Assembly (NCBI RefSeq): GCF_946190065.1
Contig: NZ_CAMHZD010000014.1
Span: 1-58,139 of the forward strand
Reading direction: 5' to 3'
DNA from: Streptococcus mitis
Lineage (GTDB): Bacteria; Bacillota; Bacilli; Lactobacillales; Streptococcaceae
DNA: 58,139 nucleotides
Shown piece after piece: positions 28,014-37,783 of this stretch (within the stretch, counting starts at the first letter, position 1; each line of letters begins with the position of its first letter). The position numbers and the translations under genes were made by a program. Below the pieces are notes generated by a model, which was not told where the DNA came from, ran no database searches, and saw nothing but the letters and a program-made list of their open reading frames with translations.

Positions 28014-28625
28014 ATGGAGTTTTTTGATAAATTTCATGCCTTGTGTTTTGGATTTTTAGTACTACTAATCGTCATTACAGTTCCTTATACGATTAACCAC
28101 GGGGATTTTTTTCAAAATGAATCTGAATTGATTATTGTAAGTCTTCTTGTAACCTCGCTGAGTGTTACTTATGCTAGAAAGTTTGAAATGATTTCTTTTG
28201 GGATGTTAAGGAAGAAAGACATTTTGCTTTTCATTACAATCTTTCTTCTAAGTGTGCTTGAGACGCTGGTTTATATTCATTTCTTCGCTATTTCTTCTGG
28301 CGCAGGAGTTCAACATTTGGCGGAAGTCAGCAGAGGAATTTCTCTGTCTTTGATTTTGACTTCCTCAGTTTTTGGACCCATCCAGGAGGAACTCATTTTT
28401 AGAGGACTTCTTCAAGGTGCGGTTTTTGACAACTCTTGGTTAGGGCTTGTACTAACTTCCTCTCTCTTTTCTTTCATGCATGGACCTTCTAATGTCCCTT
28501 CGTTTATTTTTTATCTACTTGGGGGCTTGTTGCTGGGCTTTGCTTATAAAAAGAGCCAAAACCTATGGGTTTCTACTCTAGTTCACATGTTTTACAATGC
28601 TTGGCCACTCTTATATTATTTATAA
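28014..28625 (+). CDS. pncP: PncP-like CPBP family protease
   Basis: A 203-residue membrane protein with CPBP motifs EELIFRGLLQGA, FSFMHG and VHMFYNAW. It closes the blp locus as pneumococcal pncP does. It overlaps no gene, starts 26 bases after blpZ and ends before a terminator. Likely a bacteriocin immunity or maturation protease. Confidence 0.82.
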   Translation: MEFFDKFHALCFGFLVLLIVITVPYTINHGDFFQNESELIIVSLLVTSLSVTYARKFEMISFGMLRKKDILLFITIFLLSVLETLVYIHFFAISSGAGVQHLAEVSRGISLSLILTSSVFGPIQEELIFRGLLQGAVFDNSWLGLVLTSSLFSFMHGPSNVPSFIFYLLGGLLLGFAYKKSQNLWVSTLVHMFYNAWPLLYYL

Positions 28626-28635
28626 AAATCATGAA

Positions 28636-28667
28636 AAGGTAAGCAGAAGACGGTGCTTGCCTTTTTC
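28636..28667 (+). terminator. Terminator of the blp immunity unit
   Basis: AAGGTAAGCA pairs with TGCTTGCCTT (one G-U), followed by TTT. It lies 10 bases after the pncP stop. Confidence 0.8.
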
Positions 28668-28728
28668 TTTCTATAATGATACCCAAGCCAATCCAGAGGC
28701 TTTTCTTTGAGAATCAGGTCTGGAGCGG

Positions 28729-28757
28729 TTGACGAATAGGCCAAAAACTAGTAGAAT
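28729..28757 (+). promoter_or_regulatory. Promoter of ccrZ-trmB
   Basis: TTGACG (28729-28734), 17 bases, TAGAAT (28752-28757), about 30 bases before the ccrZ ATG, which has a GGAGGAAAG site. Confidence 0.7.
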
Positions 28758-28786
28758 AGTAAGGAAACTTTATACGGAGGAAAGAA

Positions 28787-29581
28787 ATGGATTTGGGTGA
28801 TAATGAGCTAACACTGACTCCCATACCTGGGAAAAGTGGCAAGGCTTATATGGGTAGCTATCCTGATGGGAAGCGTATCTTTGTAAAAATGAACACCTCT
28901 CCAATCCTACCTGGACTAGCTAGAGAACAAATTGCTCCACAATTATTATGGAGTCGCCGTTTGGCAGATGGGCGTGATATGTGTGCTCAAGAATGGTTGA
29001 CAGGCAAGATATTGACCCCCTATGATATGAATCGTAAGCAAATCGTCAATATTTTAACCCGCCTGCATCGCTCACGTCCGTTGATGACACAGTTGAGTCG
29101 TTTGGGATATGCCATGGAAACACCTGTAGATTTACTACAGTCTTGGCAGGAAACGGCTCCAGATGCTTTGCGTAAAAATCATTTTATCAGTGAAGTGATG
29201 GCTGATTTACGTCAGACTATTCCAGGATTTAGAGAGGACCATGCGACCATTGTCCATGGAGATGTACGACATAGTAATTGGATTGAGACAGATAGTGGCT
29301 TGATTTATTTGGTAGATTGGGATTCGGTTCGCTTGACCGACCGCATGTTTGATGTGGCCCATATGCTCTGCCATTATATTCCAGAGCATCAGTGGAAGGA
29401 ATGGTTGACCTACTACGGTTACAAGTACAATCAGACGGTATTAAATAAATTGTATTGGTACGGTCAATTGTCTTACTTGAGCCAGATTTCCAAGTATTAT
29501 ATGAACCAAGATTTAGAAAATGTCAATCGGGAGATTCATGGCCTGCGTCACTTCCGAGACAAGTATGGAAAGAGAAGATGA
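28787..29581 (+). CDS. ccrZ: Cell-cycle regulator CcrZ (aminoglycoside-phosphotransferase-like)
   Basis: A 264-residue kinase-like protein. [11 protein letters not shown] is the catalytic loop and [15 protein letters not shown] the metal-binding DxD motif of the APH/choline-kinase fold. In pneumococcus CcrZ is recruited to the septum and links cell division with DNA replication initiation through DnaA. The pairing with trmB is conserved, and the stop overlaps the trmB start (ATGA). Confidence 0.87.
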   Translation: MDLGDNELTLTPIPGKSGKAYMGSYPDGKRIFVKMNTSPILPGLAREQIAPQLLWSRRLADGRDMCAQEWLTGKILTPYDMNRKQIVNILTRLHRSRPLMTQLSRLGYAMETPVDLLQSWQETAPDALRKNHFISEVMADLRQTIPGFREDHATIVHGDVRHSNWIETDSGLIYLVDWDSVRLTDRMFDVAHMLCHYIPEHQWKEWLTYYGYKYNQTVLNKLYWYGQLSYLSQISKYYMNQDLENVNREIHGLRHFRDKYGKRR

Positions 29582-30213
29582 GAGTTAGAAATCGTAAAGG
29601 GGCGACAGAATTACTAGAGGCAAATCCCCAGTATGTAGTCCTCAATCCCTTAGAAGCCAAGGGGAAATGGCGGGACTTGTTTGGCAATGATAATCCCATT
29701 CATGTGGAAGTTGGAAGTGGAAAGGGTGCCTTTGTTTCAGGTATGGCCAAACAAAATCCGGACATCAATTATATCGGGATTGATATTCAAAAGTCTGTTT
29801 TGAGCTACGCTTTGGACAAGGTGCTTGAAGTTGGAGTGCCTAACATTAAGCTCTTGTGGGTAGATGGTTCTGACTTGACTGACTACTTTGAAGACGGTGA
29901 GATTAATCGCTTGTATCTGAACTTTTCAGATCCATGGCCTAAAAAACGCCATGAAAAGCGTCGTTTGACTTACAAGACCTTCTTGGATACCTTCAAGCGT
30001 ATCTTGCCTGAAAATGGAGAAATTCATTTCAAGACGGATAACCGTGGCTTGTTTGAGTACAGCCTAGTGAGCTTTTCTCAGTATGGCATGAAGCTCAATG
30101 GTGTTTGGCTTGATTTACATGCCAGTGATTTTGAAGGCAATGTCATGACAGAATACGAGCAAAAATTCTCCAACAAGGGGCAAGTTATCTACCGAGTTGA
30201 GGCTCAGTTTTAA
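29578..30213 (+). CDS. trmB: tRNA (guanine-N7-)-methyltransferase TrmB
   Basis: Methylates G46 in the variable loop of tRNA using S-adenosylmethionine. The 211-residue protein shows the SAM site [11 protein letters not shown], the [16 protein letters not shown] signature and [11 protein letters not shown]-like end. The frame extends far upstream inside ccrZ, but the ATG at 29578, overlapping the ccrZ stop and following AAAGAGAAG, gives the normal length. Confidence 0.95.
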   Translation: MRVRNRKGATELLEANPQYVVLNPLEAKGKWRDLFGNDNPIHVEVGSGKGAFVSGMAKQNPDINYIGIDIQKSVLSYALDKVLEVGVPNIKLLWVDGSDLTDYFEDGEINRLYLNFSDPWPKKRHEKRRLTYKTFLDTFKRILPENGEIHFKTDNRGLFEYSLVSFSQYGMKLNGVWLDLHASDFEGNVMTEYEQKFSNKGQVIYRVEAQF

Positions 30214-30273
30214 TCTAAAGAGATTTCAAAAAAACTGTTTCGCATTCAAAAAGATAAACAAATCATATATTCC

Positions 30274-30310
30274 AAGGATTTAGTTCTGTATTGCTCAGAA
30301 TTAGGTCCTT
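30274..30310 (+). terminator. Terminator of ccrZ-trmB
   Basis: AAGGATTTAGTTCTG faces CAGAATTAGGTCCTT (several G-U pairs), followed by TTTT. Confidence 0.65.
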
Positions 30311-30367
30311 TTAGTTTAATTTTCAAACAGGTAGTTTTTGCTAAGTGTGTATTTGCGGCCGGATAAG

Positions 30368-30376
30368 TGGTATAAT
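30368..30376 (+). promoter_or_regulatory. Extended -10 promoter giving a near-leaderless message
   Basis: TGGTATAAT at 30368-30376 is a perfect extended -10. The expected transcript start, about 30383, is only some 3 bases before the ATG at 30386 of the glycosidase gene. Confidence 0.6.
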
Positions 30377-30385
30377 GAAAAGGTT

Positions 30386-31555
30386 ATGAGAAATAGTATA
30401 AATCCTCTTACATTCTATCTGTTCTTTATCCTTGTCATAGGTGGTTTAATTTTTTCAGATTATCAACAACATAGACAAGTAGGGGTGCAGGCAGAAAAAG
30501 AGGTACAAGTAGAAAAAACTGAGACAACTATTGAAACCAGTGAAGTTGAGGAAAATAAGGTTATCGAAGACAGATTAGCCACGATGACCTTGGAAGAGAA
30601 AGTGGGACAATTATTTTGGGCCAGAGTTCCTTCTGATCATCAGATAGAAGATCTCCAATCCTATCATTTGTCTGGTTATATCTTATTTGGAAGAGATTTT
30701 GAGGGACGAAGCATAGAGGATATAAAGGCTTTGACAAAGGGCTACCAAGCTGCTGCAAAGATTCCTTTATTGATTGGTTCAGATGAAGAAGGGGGGCCAG
30801 TGACTCGTATCAGTTCGATTTTAGAAACTCCTTTCCAATCTCCTATGACACTTTATCAGCAAGGGGGAATGGAGGCGGTGATTTCTGATACGAAGCAAAA
30901 GGCAGAACTACTAAAATCTGTTGGGATCAATGCTGGACTTTTCCCGGTTGCAGATCTTGCAAGGGATCAATCTGCTTTTATCTATGATCGAACGATTGGA
31001 CAAGATGCCCCAACAACTGCAAGCTATGTTCAGGAGGTCGTAGAAGAACTTAAAAAGAGTAAGGTTGGGTCAACCTTGAAACATTTTCCAGGATATGGCG
31101 ATAATGGAGATAGTCATACCGCTATTATCCAAGACAACCGTTCTCTGGATGAATTAAGACAAGCCGATTTTCTTCCTTTTCAAGCTGGGATAGATGCAGG
31201 GGCGGATAGTGTCTTAGTCTCTCACAATATCCTATCTAAAATCGATACAGTGCCGTCATCCATCTCCCCAAAAATCACGGATCTTCTTCGAAATGAATTG
31301 CATTTCAAAGGTGTCATTATGACGGATGATTTTGATATGGCAGGCATAGCCGATTTTGTCAGTCAAGACGAAGCTGCTTTTCAAGTGATTGTAGCTGGAA
31401 ATGACCTGATTCTAGGGTCATCCTATCAAACCCAGATCCCTTATCTATTAAAGAAAATTTCCTCTGGAGAGTTGACAGAAGAACGTATTGATGAGTCTGT
31501 CAGACGTATTTTAACTTGGAAATACGACTTGGGCTTATTAGAAGAGGCGCAGTAA
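30386..31555 (+). CDS. Membrane-anchored glycoside hydrolase family 3 (beta-N-acetylhexosaminidase-like)
   Basis: A 389-residue protein with one N-terminal anchor (FYLFFILVIGGLIF) and an acidic linker, placing the enzyme outside the cell. The GH3 barrel shows GSDEEGGPVTR, KHFPGYGDNGDSH (residues 232-244, His as general acid/base as in NagZ) and nucleophile D314 in MTDDFDM. It probably acts on GlcNAc-containing wall muropeptides or glycans. It lies between trmB and rimP, which are closer together in pneumococcus as I recall. The start rests on the anchor; no ribosome site fits it. Confidence 0.8.
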   Translation: MRNSINPLTFYLFFILVIGGLIFSDYQQHRQVGVQAEKEVQVEKTETTIETSEVEENKVIEDRLATMTLEEKVGQLFWARVPSDHQIEDLQSYHLSGYILFGRDFEGRSIEDIKALTKGYQAAAKIPLLIGSDEEGGPVTRISSILETPFQSPMTLYQQGGMEAVISDTKQKAELLKSVGINAGLFPVADLARDQSAFIYDRTIGQDAPTTASYVQEVVEELKKSKVGSTLKHFPGYGDNGDSHTAIIQDNRSLDELRQADFLPFQAGIDAGADSVLVSHNILSKIDTVPSSISPKITDLLRNELHFKGVIMTDDFDMAGIADFVSQDEAAFQVIVAGNDLILGSSYQTQIPYLLKKISSGELTEERIDESVRRILTWKYDLGLLEEAQ

Positions 31556-31606
31556 AAGAAAAGTGTAGTCTTGTAAGTTCAGACAAAAAGCTTCAAGGTC
31601 AAATCC

Positions 31607-31635
31607 TTGCAGGTTAGCTTGATTTGTGTTATACT
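31607..31635 (+). promoter_or_regulatory. Promoter of the rimP-nusA-infB operon
   Basis: TTGCAG (31607-31612), 17 bases, TATACT (31630-31635), giving a leader of about 50 bases. Confidence 0.65.
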
Positions 31636-31656
31636 TGTAACAAGAATATGAAAAGT

Positions 31657-31680
31657 GAGGCGGGGAAATATCTTCGCCTC
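31657..31680 (+). promoter_or_regulatory. Leader hairpin before rimP
   Basis: GAGGCG and CGCCTC form a 6-bp GC stem in the 5' leader, ending 10 bases before the GAGGAGG ribosome site. There is no T-run, so it is not a terminator; it may tune translation or stability. Confidence 0.45.
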
Positions 31681-31694
31681 TTGCTTATGAGGAG

Positions 31695-32174
31695 GTGGAC
31701 GCAATCGCAACAATCGTAGAATTAGTCAGAGAAGTTGTAGAACCTGTCATTCAATCACCTTTCGAACTCGTGGATATCGAGTATGGAAAGATTGGCAGTG
31801 ACATGATTCTCAGTATTTTTGTAGATAAACCTGAAGGAATTACCTTGAACGACACGGCAGACTTGACAGAAATTATCAGTCCTGTCCTAGACACCATCAA
31901 GCCAGATCCCTTCCCAGAACAATATTTCCTAGAAATCACCAGTCCAGGCTTGGAACGTCCTTTGAAAACCAAGGATGCCGTCGCTGGAGCGGTTGGGAAA
32001 TACATCCATGTCGGGCTCTACCAAGCCATCGATAAGCAAAAGGTCTTTGAAGGAACCTTGTTGGCTTTCGAAGAGGACGAGTTGACCATGGAATATATGG
32101 ACAAGACGCGTAAGAAAACTGTCCAAATTCCATACAGTTTAGTATCAAAAGCACGTTTAGCAGTTAAATTATAG
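31695..32174 (+). CDS. rimP: Ribosome maturation factor RimP
   Basis: Cytosolic factor needed for 30S subunit maturation, 159 residues, first gene of the nusA-infB operon. Pattern: [28 protein letters not shown] and the [11 protein letters not shown] signature. The start is unusual. The only normal start codon, GTG at 31695, overlaps the GGAGG itself (31691-31695). The codon at ideal distance is an ATC at 31704. No upstream ATG is in frame. Confidence 0.9.
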   Translation: MDAIATIVELVREVVEPVIQSPFELVDIEYGKIGSDMILSIFVDKPEGITLNDTADLTEIISPVLDTIKPDPFPEQYFLEITSPGLERPLKTKDAVAGAVGKYIHVGLYQAIDKQKVFEGTLLAFEEDELTMEYMDKTRKKTVQIPYSLVSKARLAVKL

Positions 32175-32217
32175 AAAAAGAAAGGATAGCTTTTGAGGAT
32201 TCAAAAGTGAAGAAAAC

Positions 32218-33354
32218 ATGAGTAAAGAAATGCTAGAGGCCTTCCGCATTTTGGAAGAAGACAAGGGAATCAAAAAAGAAGATATCATCGACGCAGTAGT
32301 AGAGTCGCTTCGTTCCGCTTATCGCAGACGCTATGGTCAATCAGACAGCGTAGCTATTGACTTTAACGAAAAAACAGGTGACTTTACAGTTTATACTGTC
32401 CGTGAAGTTGTTGATGAAGTATTTGATAGCCGTTTGGAAATCAGCTTGAAAGATGCTCTTGCCATTAATTCAGCCTATGAACTTGGAGATAAGATCAAGT
32501 TTGAAGAAGCACCTGCTGAGTTTGGTCGTGTAGCAGCCCAATCTGCCAAACAAACCATCATGGAAAAAATGCGCAAGCAAACACGTGCCATCACTTACAA
32601 TACTTACAAAGAACATGAGCAAGAAATCATGTCTGGTACAGTAGAACGCTTTGACAACCGCTTCATCTATGTCAACCTTGGCAGCATCGAAGCCCAATTG
32701 TCAAAACAAGACCAAATTCCTGGAGAAGTTTTTGCTTCTCATGATCGTATTGAAGTGTATGTCTACAAGGTTGAAGACAACCCTCGCGGTGTCAACGTCT
32801 TTGTTAGCCGTAGCCATCCAGAAATGATCAAACGCTTGATGGAGCAAGAAATTCCAGAAGTTTATGATGGAACTGTTGAAATCATGAGCGTGGCTCGTGA
32901 AGCTGGTGACCGTACTAAGGTTGCAGTTCGCAGTCATAATCCAAACGTAGATGCTATCGGTACAATCGTTGGACGTGGTGGGGCTAATATCAAGAAGATT
33001 ACTAGCAAATTCCACCCAGCTCGCTACGATGCCAAGAGCGACCGTATGGTGCCAATCGAAGAAAATATCGACGTTATCGAGTGGGTAGCAGATCCAGCTG
33101 AATTTATCTACAATGCCATTGCCCCTGCTGAAGTTGACCAAGTTATCTTTGACGAAAACGACAGCAAACGTGCCTTGGTGGTTGTTCCTGATAACAAGCT
33201 TTCTCTTGCCATTGGTCGTCGTGGACAAAACGTTCGCTTGGCAGCTCACTTGACTGGTTACCGTATCGATATCAAGTCTGCTAGCGAATTTGAAGCCATG
33301 GAAGAAGCTGGTTCGGTAGATTTGGAAGCAGAAAACGATACTGTTGAAGAGTAA
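32218..33354 (+). CDS. nusA: Transcription termination/antitermination factor NusA
   Basis: RNA polymerase-associated elongation factor of 378 residues. Order: N-terminal polymerase-binding domain (about 1-125), S1 domain (about 135-200, SGTVERFDNRFIYVNLG), and two KH domains (IGTIVGRGGANIKKI and LAIGRRGQNVRLAAHLTGY). It ends with an acidic tail. It lacks the extra acidic repeats of enteric NusA, as in other Firmicutes. It lies between rimP and ylxR in the standard operon. Confidence 0.96.
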   Translation: MSKEMLEAFRILEEDKGIKKEDIIDAVVESLRSAYRRRYGQSDSVAIDFNEKTGDFTVYTVREVVDEVFDSRLEISLKDALAINSAYELGDKIKFEEAPAEFGRVAAQSAKQTIMEKMRKQTRAITYNTYKEHEQEIMSGTVERFDNRFIYVNLGSIEAQLSKQDQIPGEVFASHDRIEVYVYKVEDNPRGVNVFVSRSHPEMIKRLMEQEIPEVYDGTVEIMSVAREAGDRTKVAVRSHNPNVDAIGTIVGRGGANIKKITSKFHPARYDAKSDRMVPIEENIDVIEWVADPAEFIYNAIAPAEVDQVIFDENDSKRALVVVPDNKLSLAIGRRGQNVRLAAHLTGYRIDIKSASEFEAMEEAGSVDLEAENDTVEE

Positions 33355-33375
33355 AAGCTGCTAGAGGAGGGAAAG

Positions 33376-33669
33376 ATGAAAACGAGAAAAATCCCTTTGC
33401 GCAAGTCTGTTGTGTCCAATGAAGTGATTGATAAGCGTGATTTGCTCCGCATTGTCAAAAATAAGGAAGGACAAGTCTTTATCGATCCGACAGGCAAGGC
33501 CAATGGCCGCGGCGCTTATATCAAGCTAGACAATGCAGAAGCCTTAGAGGCGAAAAAGAAGAAGGTCTTTAACCGCAGCTTTAACATGGAAGTGGATGAA
33601 AACTTTTATGACGAGTTGATCGCTTATGTGGATCACAAAGTGAAAAGAAGAGAGTTAGGACTTGAATAA
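33376..33669 (+). CDS. ylxR: YlxR family RNA-binding protein (RnpM-type)
   Basis: A 97-residue basic protein with the conserved RKIPLRKSVVSNEVIDKRDLLRIVK-type start and DPTGKANGRGAYI motif. Family members are nucleoid-associated or RNase P-modulating (RnpM) proteins in Firmicutes. GAGGAGG stands before the ATG. It overlaps ylxQ by 8 bases, so the two are coupled. Confidence 0.9.
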   Translation: MKTRKIPLRKSVVSNEVIDKRDLLRIVKNKEGQVFIDPTGKANGRGAYIKLDNAEALEAKKKKVFNRSFNMEVDENFYDELIAYVDHKVKRRELGLE

Positions 33670-33961
33670 GCAAAAGATAAGTAATCTCTTGGGACTCGCT
33701 CAGCGAGCAGGGCGGATCATATCGGGTGAAGAGTTGGTCGTCAAGGCCATTCAAGACGGCAAGGCCAAGTTGGTCTTTCTAGCCCATGATGCTGGACCCA
33801 ATCTAACCAAGAAGATTCAAGATAAAAGTCATTATTATCAAGTAGAAATTGTAACCGTGTTTTCAACACTGGAATTAAGCATAGCAGTCGGAAAATCGAG
33901 AAAGGTTTTGGCTGTAACAGATGCTGGATTTACAAAGAAAATGAGGTCTCTTATGGAATAG
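33662..33961 (+). CDS. ylxQ: YlxQ, L7Ae-family RNA-binding protein
   Basis: A 99-residue protein of the L7Ae/L30e fold ([40 protein letters not shown]), expected to bind kink-turn RNA. The start is a TTG at 33662 inside the end of ylxR, with TTAGGA at the right distance. infB follows 16 bases later. Confidence 0.88.
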   Translation: MNKQKISNLLGLAQRAGRIISGEELVVKAIQDGKAKLVFLAHDAGPNLTKKIQDKSHYYQVEIVTVFSTLELSIAVGKSRKVLAVTDAGFTKKMRSLME

Positions 33962-33977
33962 AAGAGGAGGACATGAT

Positions 33978-36779
33978 TTGTCTAAGAAAAGATTGTACGA
34001 AATCGCAAAAGAACTTGGAAAAGAAAGTAAAGAAGTTGTAGCGCGTGCAAAAGAGTTGGGCTTGGATGTGAAAAGCCACTCATCAAGTGTGGAAGAAGCT
34101 GTCGCTGCAAAAATCGCTGCCAGCTTTAAGCCTGCAGCTGCTCCGAAAGCAGAAGCAAAACCTGCAGCACCAAAAGCAAGTGCAGAAAAGAAAGCCGAAA
34201 AATCTGAACCAGCTAAACCAGCTGTAGTTAAGGAAGAGGCAAAACCTGCTGAGCAAGTTGCTCCGAAGACAGAAAAAGTAGCAGCTAAGCCGCAAAGCCG
34301 TAATTTCAAGGCTGAGCGTGAAGCCCGTGCCAAAGAGCAGGCAGAACGACGCAAGCAAAATAAGGGCAATAACCGTGACCAACAACAAAACGGAAACCGT
34401 CAGAAAAATGACGGCCGTAATGGTGGTAAACCTGGTCAAGGCAACCGCGACAATCGTCGCTTTAATGACCAAGCTAAGAAACAGCAAGGTCAGCAAAATC
34501 GTGGAAATGAGCGCCGTCAACAAGAGGACAAACGTCCAAATCAAGCGGCTCCACGTATTGACTTTAAAGCCCGTGCAGCAGCCCTCAAAGCAGAGCAAAA
34601 TGCAGAGTACGCCCGTTCAAGTGAGGAACGTTTCAAACAGACTCAGGCTGCCAAAGAAGCCTTAGCCCAAGCTAACAAACGCAAGGAGCCAGAGGAAATC
34701 TTTGAAGAAGTGGCTAAGTTAGCTGAACAAGCGCAACAAGCACAGCAAGTTCAAGCAGTGGTTGAAGTCGTCCCTGAGAAAAAAGAACCTGCAGTGGATA
34801 CACGTCGTAAGAAGCAAGCCCGACCAGACAAAGAACGCGATGATTACGATCGCGAAGAAGATGGTCCTAGAAAACAACAAAAGAATCGAAGTAGTCAAAA
34901 TCAAGTGAGAAATCAAAAGAATAGTAACTGGAATAATAACAAGAAGAACAAAAAAGGCAATAACAAGAACAACCGTAATCAGGCTCCAAAACCTGTTACA
35001 GAACGTAAATTCCATGAATTGCCAACAGAATTTGAATATACAGATGGTATGACCGTTGCGGAAATCGCAAAACGTATCAAACGTGAACCAGCTGAAATCG
35101 TTAAGAAACTTTTCATGATGGGTGTCATGGCCACACAAAACCAATCCTTGGATGGGGAAACAATTGAACTCCTCATGGTGGATTATGGTATCGAAGCCAA
35201 ACAAAAAGTTGAAGTGGATAATGCCGACATCGAACGTTTCTTTGTCGAAGATGGTTATCTCAATGAAGATGAATTGGTTGAGCGTCCACCAGTTGTAACT
35301 ATCATGGGACACGTTGACCATGGTAAAACAACACTCTTAGATACCCTTCGTAACTCTCGTGTTGCGACAGGTGAAGCAGGTGGTATCACTCAGCATATCG
35401 GTGCCTACCAAATTGTGGAAAATGGTAAGAAGATTACCTTCCTTGATACACCAGGACACGCGGCCTTTACATCTATGCGTGCGCGTGGTGCATCTGTTAC
35501 CGATATTACTATCTTGGTCGTAGCGGCAGATGACGGGGTTATGCCTCAGACTATCGAAGCCATCAACCACTCAAAAGCGGCCAACGTTCCAATCATCGTA
35601 GCCATTAACAAGATTGATAAACCAGGTGCCAACCCAGAACGCGTTATCGGTGAATTGGCAGAACATGGGGTTATGTCAACTGCTTGGGGTGGAGATTCTG
35701 AATTTGTTGAAATCTCAGCTAAATTCAATCAAAACATCGAAGAATTGTTGGAAACAGTCCTTCTTGTGGCTGAAATCCAAGAGCTTAAGGCAGACCCAAC
35801 AGTTCGTGCGATCGGTACAGTTATCGAAGCACGCTTGGATAAAGGAAAAGGTGCGGTCGCAACCCTTCTTGTTCAACAAGGTACCTTGAATGTTCAAGAC
35901 CCAATCGTTGTCGGAAATACCTTCGGGCGTGTCCGTGCTATGACCAATGACCTTGGTCGTCGTGTTAAAGTTGCTGGACCATCAACACCAGTTTCTATTA
36001 CAGGTTTGAATGAAGCGCCAATGGCGGGTGACCACTTTGCTGTTTACGAGGATGAAAAATCTGCGCGTGCAGCAGGTGAAGAGCGTGCCAAACGTGCCCT
36101 TATGAAACAACGTCAAGCTACCCAACGTGTCAGCCTTGAAAACCTCTTTGATACGCTTAAAGCTGGTGAACTCAAATCAGTTAATGTTATCATCAAGGCC
36201 GACGTACAAGGTTCTGTTGAAGCCCTTTCTGCCTCACTTCAAAAGATCGACGTAGAAGGTGTCAAAGTTACCATCGTCCACTCGGCAGTTGGTGCAATTA
36301 ATGAATCTGACGTGACCCTTGCCGAGGCTTCAAATGCCTTTATCGTTGGTTTCAACGTACGCCCTACACCACAAGCACGTCAACAAGCAGAAGCTGACGA
36401 TGTTGAAATCCGTCTCCACAGCATTATCTATAAGGTTATCGAAGAGATGGAAGAAGCTATGAAAGGGATGCTTGATCCAGAATTCGAAGAAAAAGTTATC
36501 GGTGAAGCAGTTATTCGTGAAACCTTCAAGGTGTCTAAAGTGGGAACTATCGGTGGATTCATGGTTATCAACGGTAAGGTTACCCGTGACTCTAAAGTCC
36601 GTGTTATCCGTGACGGTGTCGTTATCTATGATGGTGAACTTGCAAGCTTGAAACACTACAAAGACGACGTCAAAGAAGTTACAAACGGTCGTGAAGGTGG
36701 ATTGATGATCGATGGCTACAATGACATCAAGACTGATGATGTGATTGAGGCTTATGTTATGGAAGAAATCAAACGTTAA
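33978..36779 (+). CDS. infB: Translation initiation factor IF-2
   Basis: GTPase that brings fMet-tRNA to the 30S subunit; 933 residues. An N-terminal IF2_N helix bundle ([17 protein letters not shown]) is followed by a long low-complexity Ala/Lys/Gln/Asn/Arg-rich linker to about residue 340, a second IF2_N, then the G domain (GHVDHGKT at about 443, DTPGH, NKID) and domains II-IV. It starts with TTG at 33978; GAGGAGG is 7 bases before, and no ATG in frame is near. Last gene of the nusA operon. Confidence 0.97.
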   Translation: MSKKRLYEIAKELGKESKEVVARAKELGLDVKSHSSSVEEAVAAKIAASFKPAAAPKAEAKPAAPKASAEKKAEKSEPAKPAVVKEEAKPAEQVAPKTEKVAAKPQSRNFKAEREARAKEQAERRKQNKGNNRDQQQNGNRQKNDGRNGGKPGQGNRDNRRFNDQAKKQQGQQNRGNERRQQEDKRPNQAAPRIDFKARAAALKAEQNAEYARSSEERFKQTQAAKEALAQANKRKEPEEIFEEVAKLAEQAQQAQQVQAVVEVVPEKKEPAVDTRRKKQARPDKERDDYDREEDGPRKQQKNRSSQNQVRNQKNSNWNNNKKNKKGNNKNNRNQAPKPVTERKFHELPTEFEYTDGMTVAEIAKRIKREPAEIVKKLFMMGVMATQNQSLDGETIELLMVDYGIEAKQKVEVDNADIERFFVEDGYLNEDELVERPPVVTIMGHVDHGKTTLLDTLRNSRVATGEAGGITQHIGAYQIVENGKKITFLDTPGHAAFTSMRARGASVTDITILVVAADDGVMPQTIEAINHSKAANVPIIVAINKIDKPGANPERVIGELAEHGVMSTAWGGDSEFVEISAKFNQNIEELLETVLLVAEIQELKADPTVRAIGTVIEARLDKGKGAVATLLVQQGTLNVQDPIVVGNTFGRVRAMTNDLGRRVKVAGPSTPVSITGLNEAPMAGDHFAVYEDEKSARAAGEERAKRALMKQRQATQRVSLENLFDTLKAGELKSVNVIIKADVQGSVEALSASLQKIDVEGVKVTIVHSAVGAINESDVTLAEASNAFIVGFNVRPTPQARQQAEADDVEIRLHSIIYKVIEEMEEAMKGMLDPEFEEKVIGEAVIRETFKVSKVGTIGGFMVINGKVTRDSKVRVIRDGVVIYDGELASLKHYKDDVKEVTNGREGGLMIDGYNDIKTDDVIEAYVMEEIKR

Positions 36780-37035
36780 GATAAGATTTTTGCTCCTTTC
36801 TTAGCTGGTGAGGGACGCAAGCAAACCGATGGTTTCATTGCTTATTTTTGAAGCCTAGGGTCTCAAAAATCCCCTGTGATGGGACTGATAAATCAGTTCC
36901 ATCACTTTCACCACAGCGAAAGAAGCGGATGATTTCAAATTGAACTTCGTTTCAATTTGAAATGAGAATCAATAGGTTTAAAAATAGCTAGGTCTGCTGG
37001 CCTAGCTTTTGGTTCAAAGTAGAGAAAGGAATATC
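36780..37035. other. Hairpin-rich gap between infB and rbfA
   Basis: Three hairpins: TGATGGGACTGAT with ATCAGTTCCATCA (36877-36904), ATTTCAAATTGAA with TTCAATTTGAAAT (36932-36963, loop CTTCGT), and AGCTAGG with CCTAGCT plus TTTT (36986-37010), the last a terminator. No gene is visible. The first two lack T-runs and look like a small repeat element or RNA structure. Confidence 0.55.
36986..37010 (+). terminator. Terminator upstream of rbfA
   Basis: AGCTAGG, 8-base loop, CCTAGCT, TTTT. It lies 26 bases before the rbfA ATG, so it may attenuate rbfA or end the infB transcript. Confidence 0.65.
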
Positions 37036-37386
37036 ATGGCAAATCATTTCCGTACGGATCGTGTGGGCATGGAAATCAAGCGTGAAGTCAATGAGATTTT
37101 GCAAAAGAAAGTCCGTGATCCGCGTGTCCAAGGCGTGACCATCACAGATGTTCAGATGCTGGGGGACTTGTCTGTTGCCAAGGTTTACTACACCATTTTG
37201 AGTAACCTTGCTTCAGATAATCAAAAAGCCCAAATCGGTCTTGAAAAAGCAACTGGTACTATCAAACGTGAACTTGGTCGCAATTTGAAATTGTACAAAA
37301 TCCCAGATTTGACCTTCGTCAAAGATGAATCTATCGAATATGGAAACAAGATTGACGAAATGCTACGCAATCTGGATAAGAACTAA
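37036..37386 (+). CDS. rbfA: Ribosome-binding factor A
   Basis: 30S maturation factor acting on the 16S rRNA 5' end, 116 residues, with the KH-like fold signature [32 protein letters not shown] precedes the ATG at 37036; the frame opens at 37009 within the terminator region without a site. Unlike in many bacteria, it is parted from infB by 256 bases with hairpins. Confidence 0.95.
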   Translation: MANHFRTDRVGMEIKREVNEILQKKVRDPRVQGVTITDVQMLGDLSVAKVYYTILSNLASDNQKAQIGLEKATGTIKRELGRNLKLYKIPDLTFVKDESIEYGNKIDEMLRNLDKN

Positions 37387-37387
37387 G

Positions 37388-37411
37388 AAGAGGGGCAACC
37401 CTCTTTTTTAG
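37388..37411 (+). terminator. Terminator of rbfA
   Basis: AAGAGGG, loop GCAA, CCCTCTT, then T-run. Confidence 0.88.
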
Positions 37412-37600
37412 TGGGGAAATGGCTACAAAACATACTGAGGAATCTTTCTATACTTAAAAATTATTAAAAAGCTTTATAAAATTTAGCTTGTATGATATTA
37501 TAGGAAATGAAAAGAGTGAGATAAAACGATTTTTCAGTAATAGCCAGCAAGACTGGTATCGTTAATATTTTGAGACTGTAGTTAAACGAGGGAAGATAAG

Positions 37601-37783
37601 ATGGGACTCATAAAAATTCTAGCTAAAACTTACGGGAATTACTTTTTAACCATGCAAGGTGTAAAAGTGATGAAAACGATAAAGAAAGATGATAATGTCG
37701 TTGTCGGTCTAGGGAAACTCTTTATTGCAGACAAGTTAATGGATACGGCTCGGTGGCTCATTAAGCCAGAGGAGAGAGAATGA
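37601..37783 (+). CDS. Small basic protein of unknown function
   Basis: A 60-residue protein (begins MGLIKILAKTYGNYFLTMQG) with a strong GAGGGAAG site. No clear membrane helix; a repeated Lys/Asp pattern in the middle and a C-terminal amphipathic helix (DKLMDTARWLIKPEE). The TGA stop overlaps the ATG of the next small gene (ATGA), which argues for a true translated pair. No family recognised. About 210 bases upstream hold no gene. Confidence 0.6.
   Translation: MGLIKILAKTYGNYFLTMQGVKVMKTIKKDDNVVVGLGKLFIADKLMDTARWLIKPEERE

Noticed and set aside
29455-29577. N-terminal extension of TrmB into ccrZ
   Set aside because: The extension is the out-of-frame reading of ccrZ; the ATG at 29578 with its overlap to the ccrZ stop gives the usual length.
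34083-35321. Long minus-strand open frames (171 and 200 residues) inside infB
   Set aside because: They are antisense shadows of the low-complexity IF2 linker, rich in Leu/Phe/Ile only because the sense codons are Lys/Asn/Gln/Glu.
36932-36963. Hairpin considered as a terminator of infB
   Set aside because: Strong stem but no T-run after it; the next hairpin at 36986-37010 has one.
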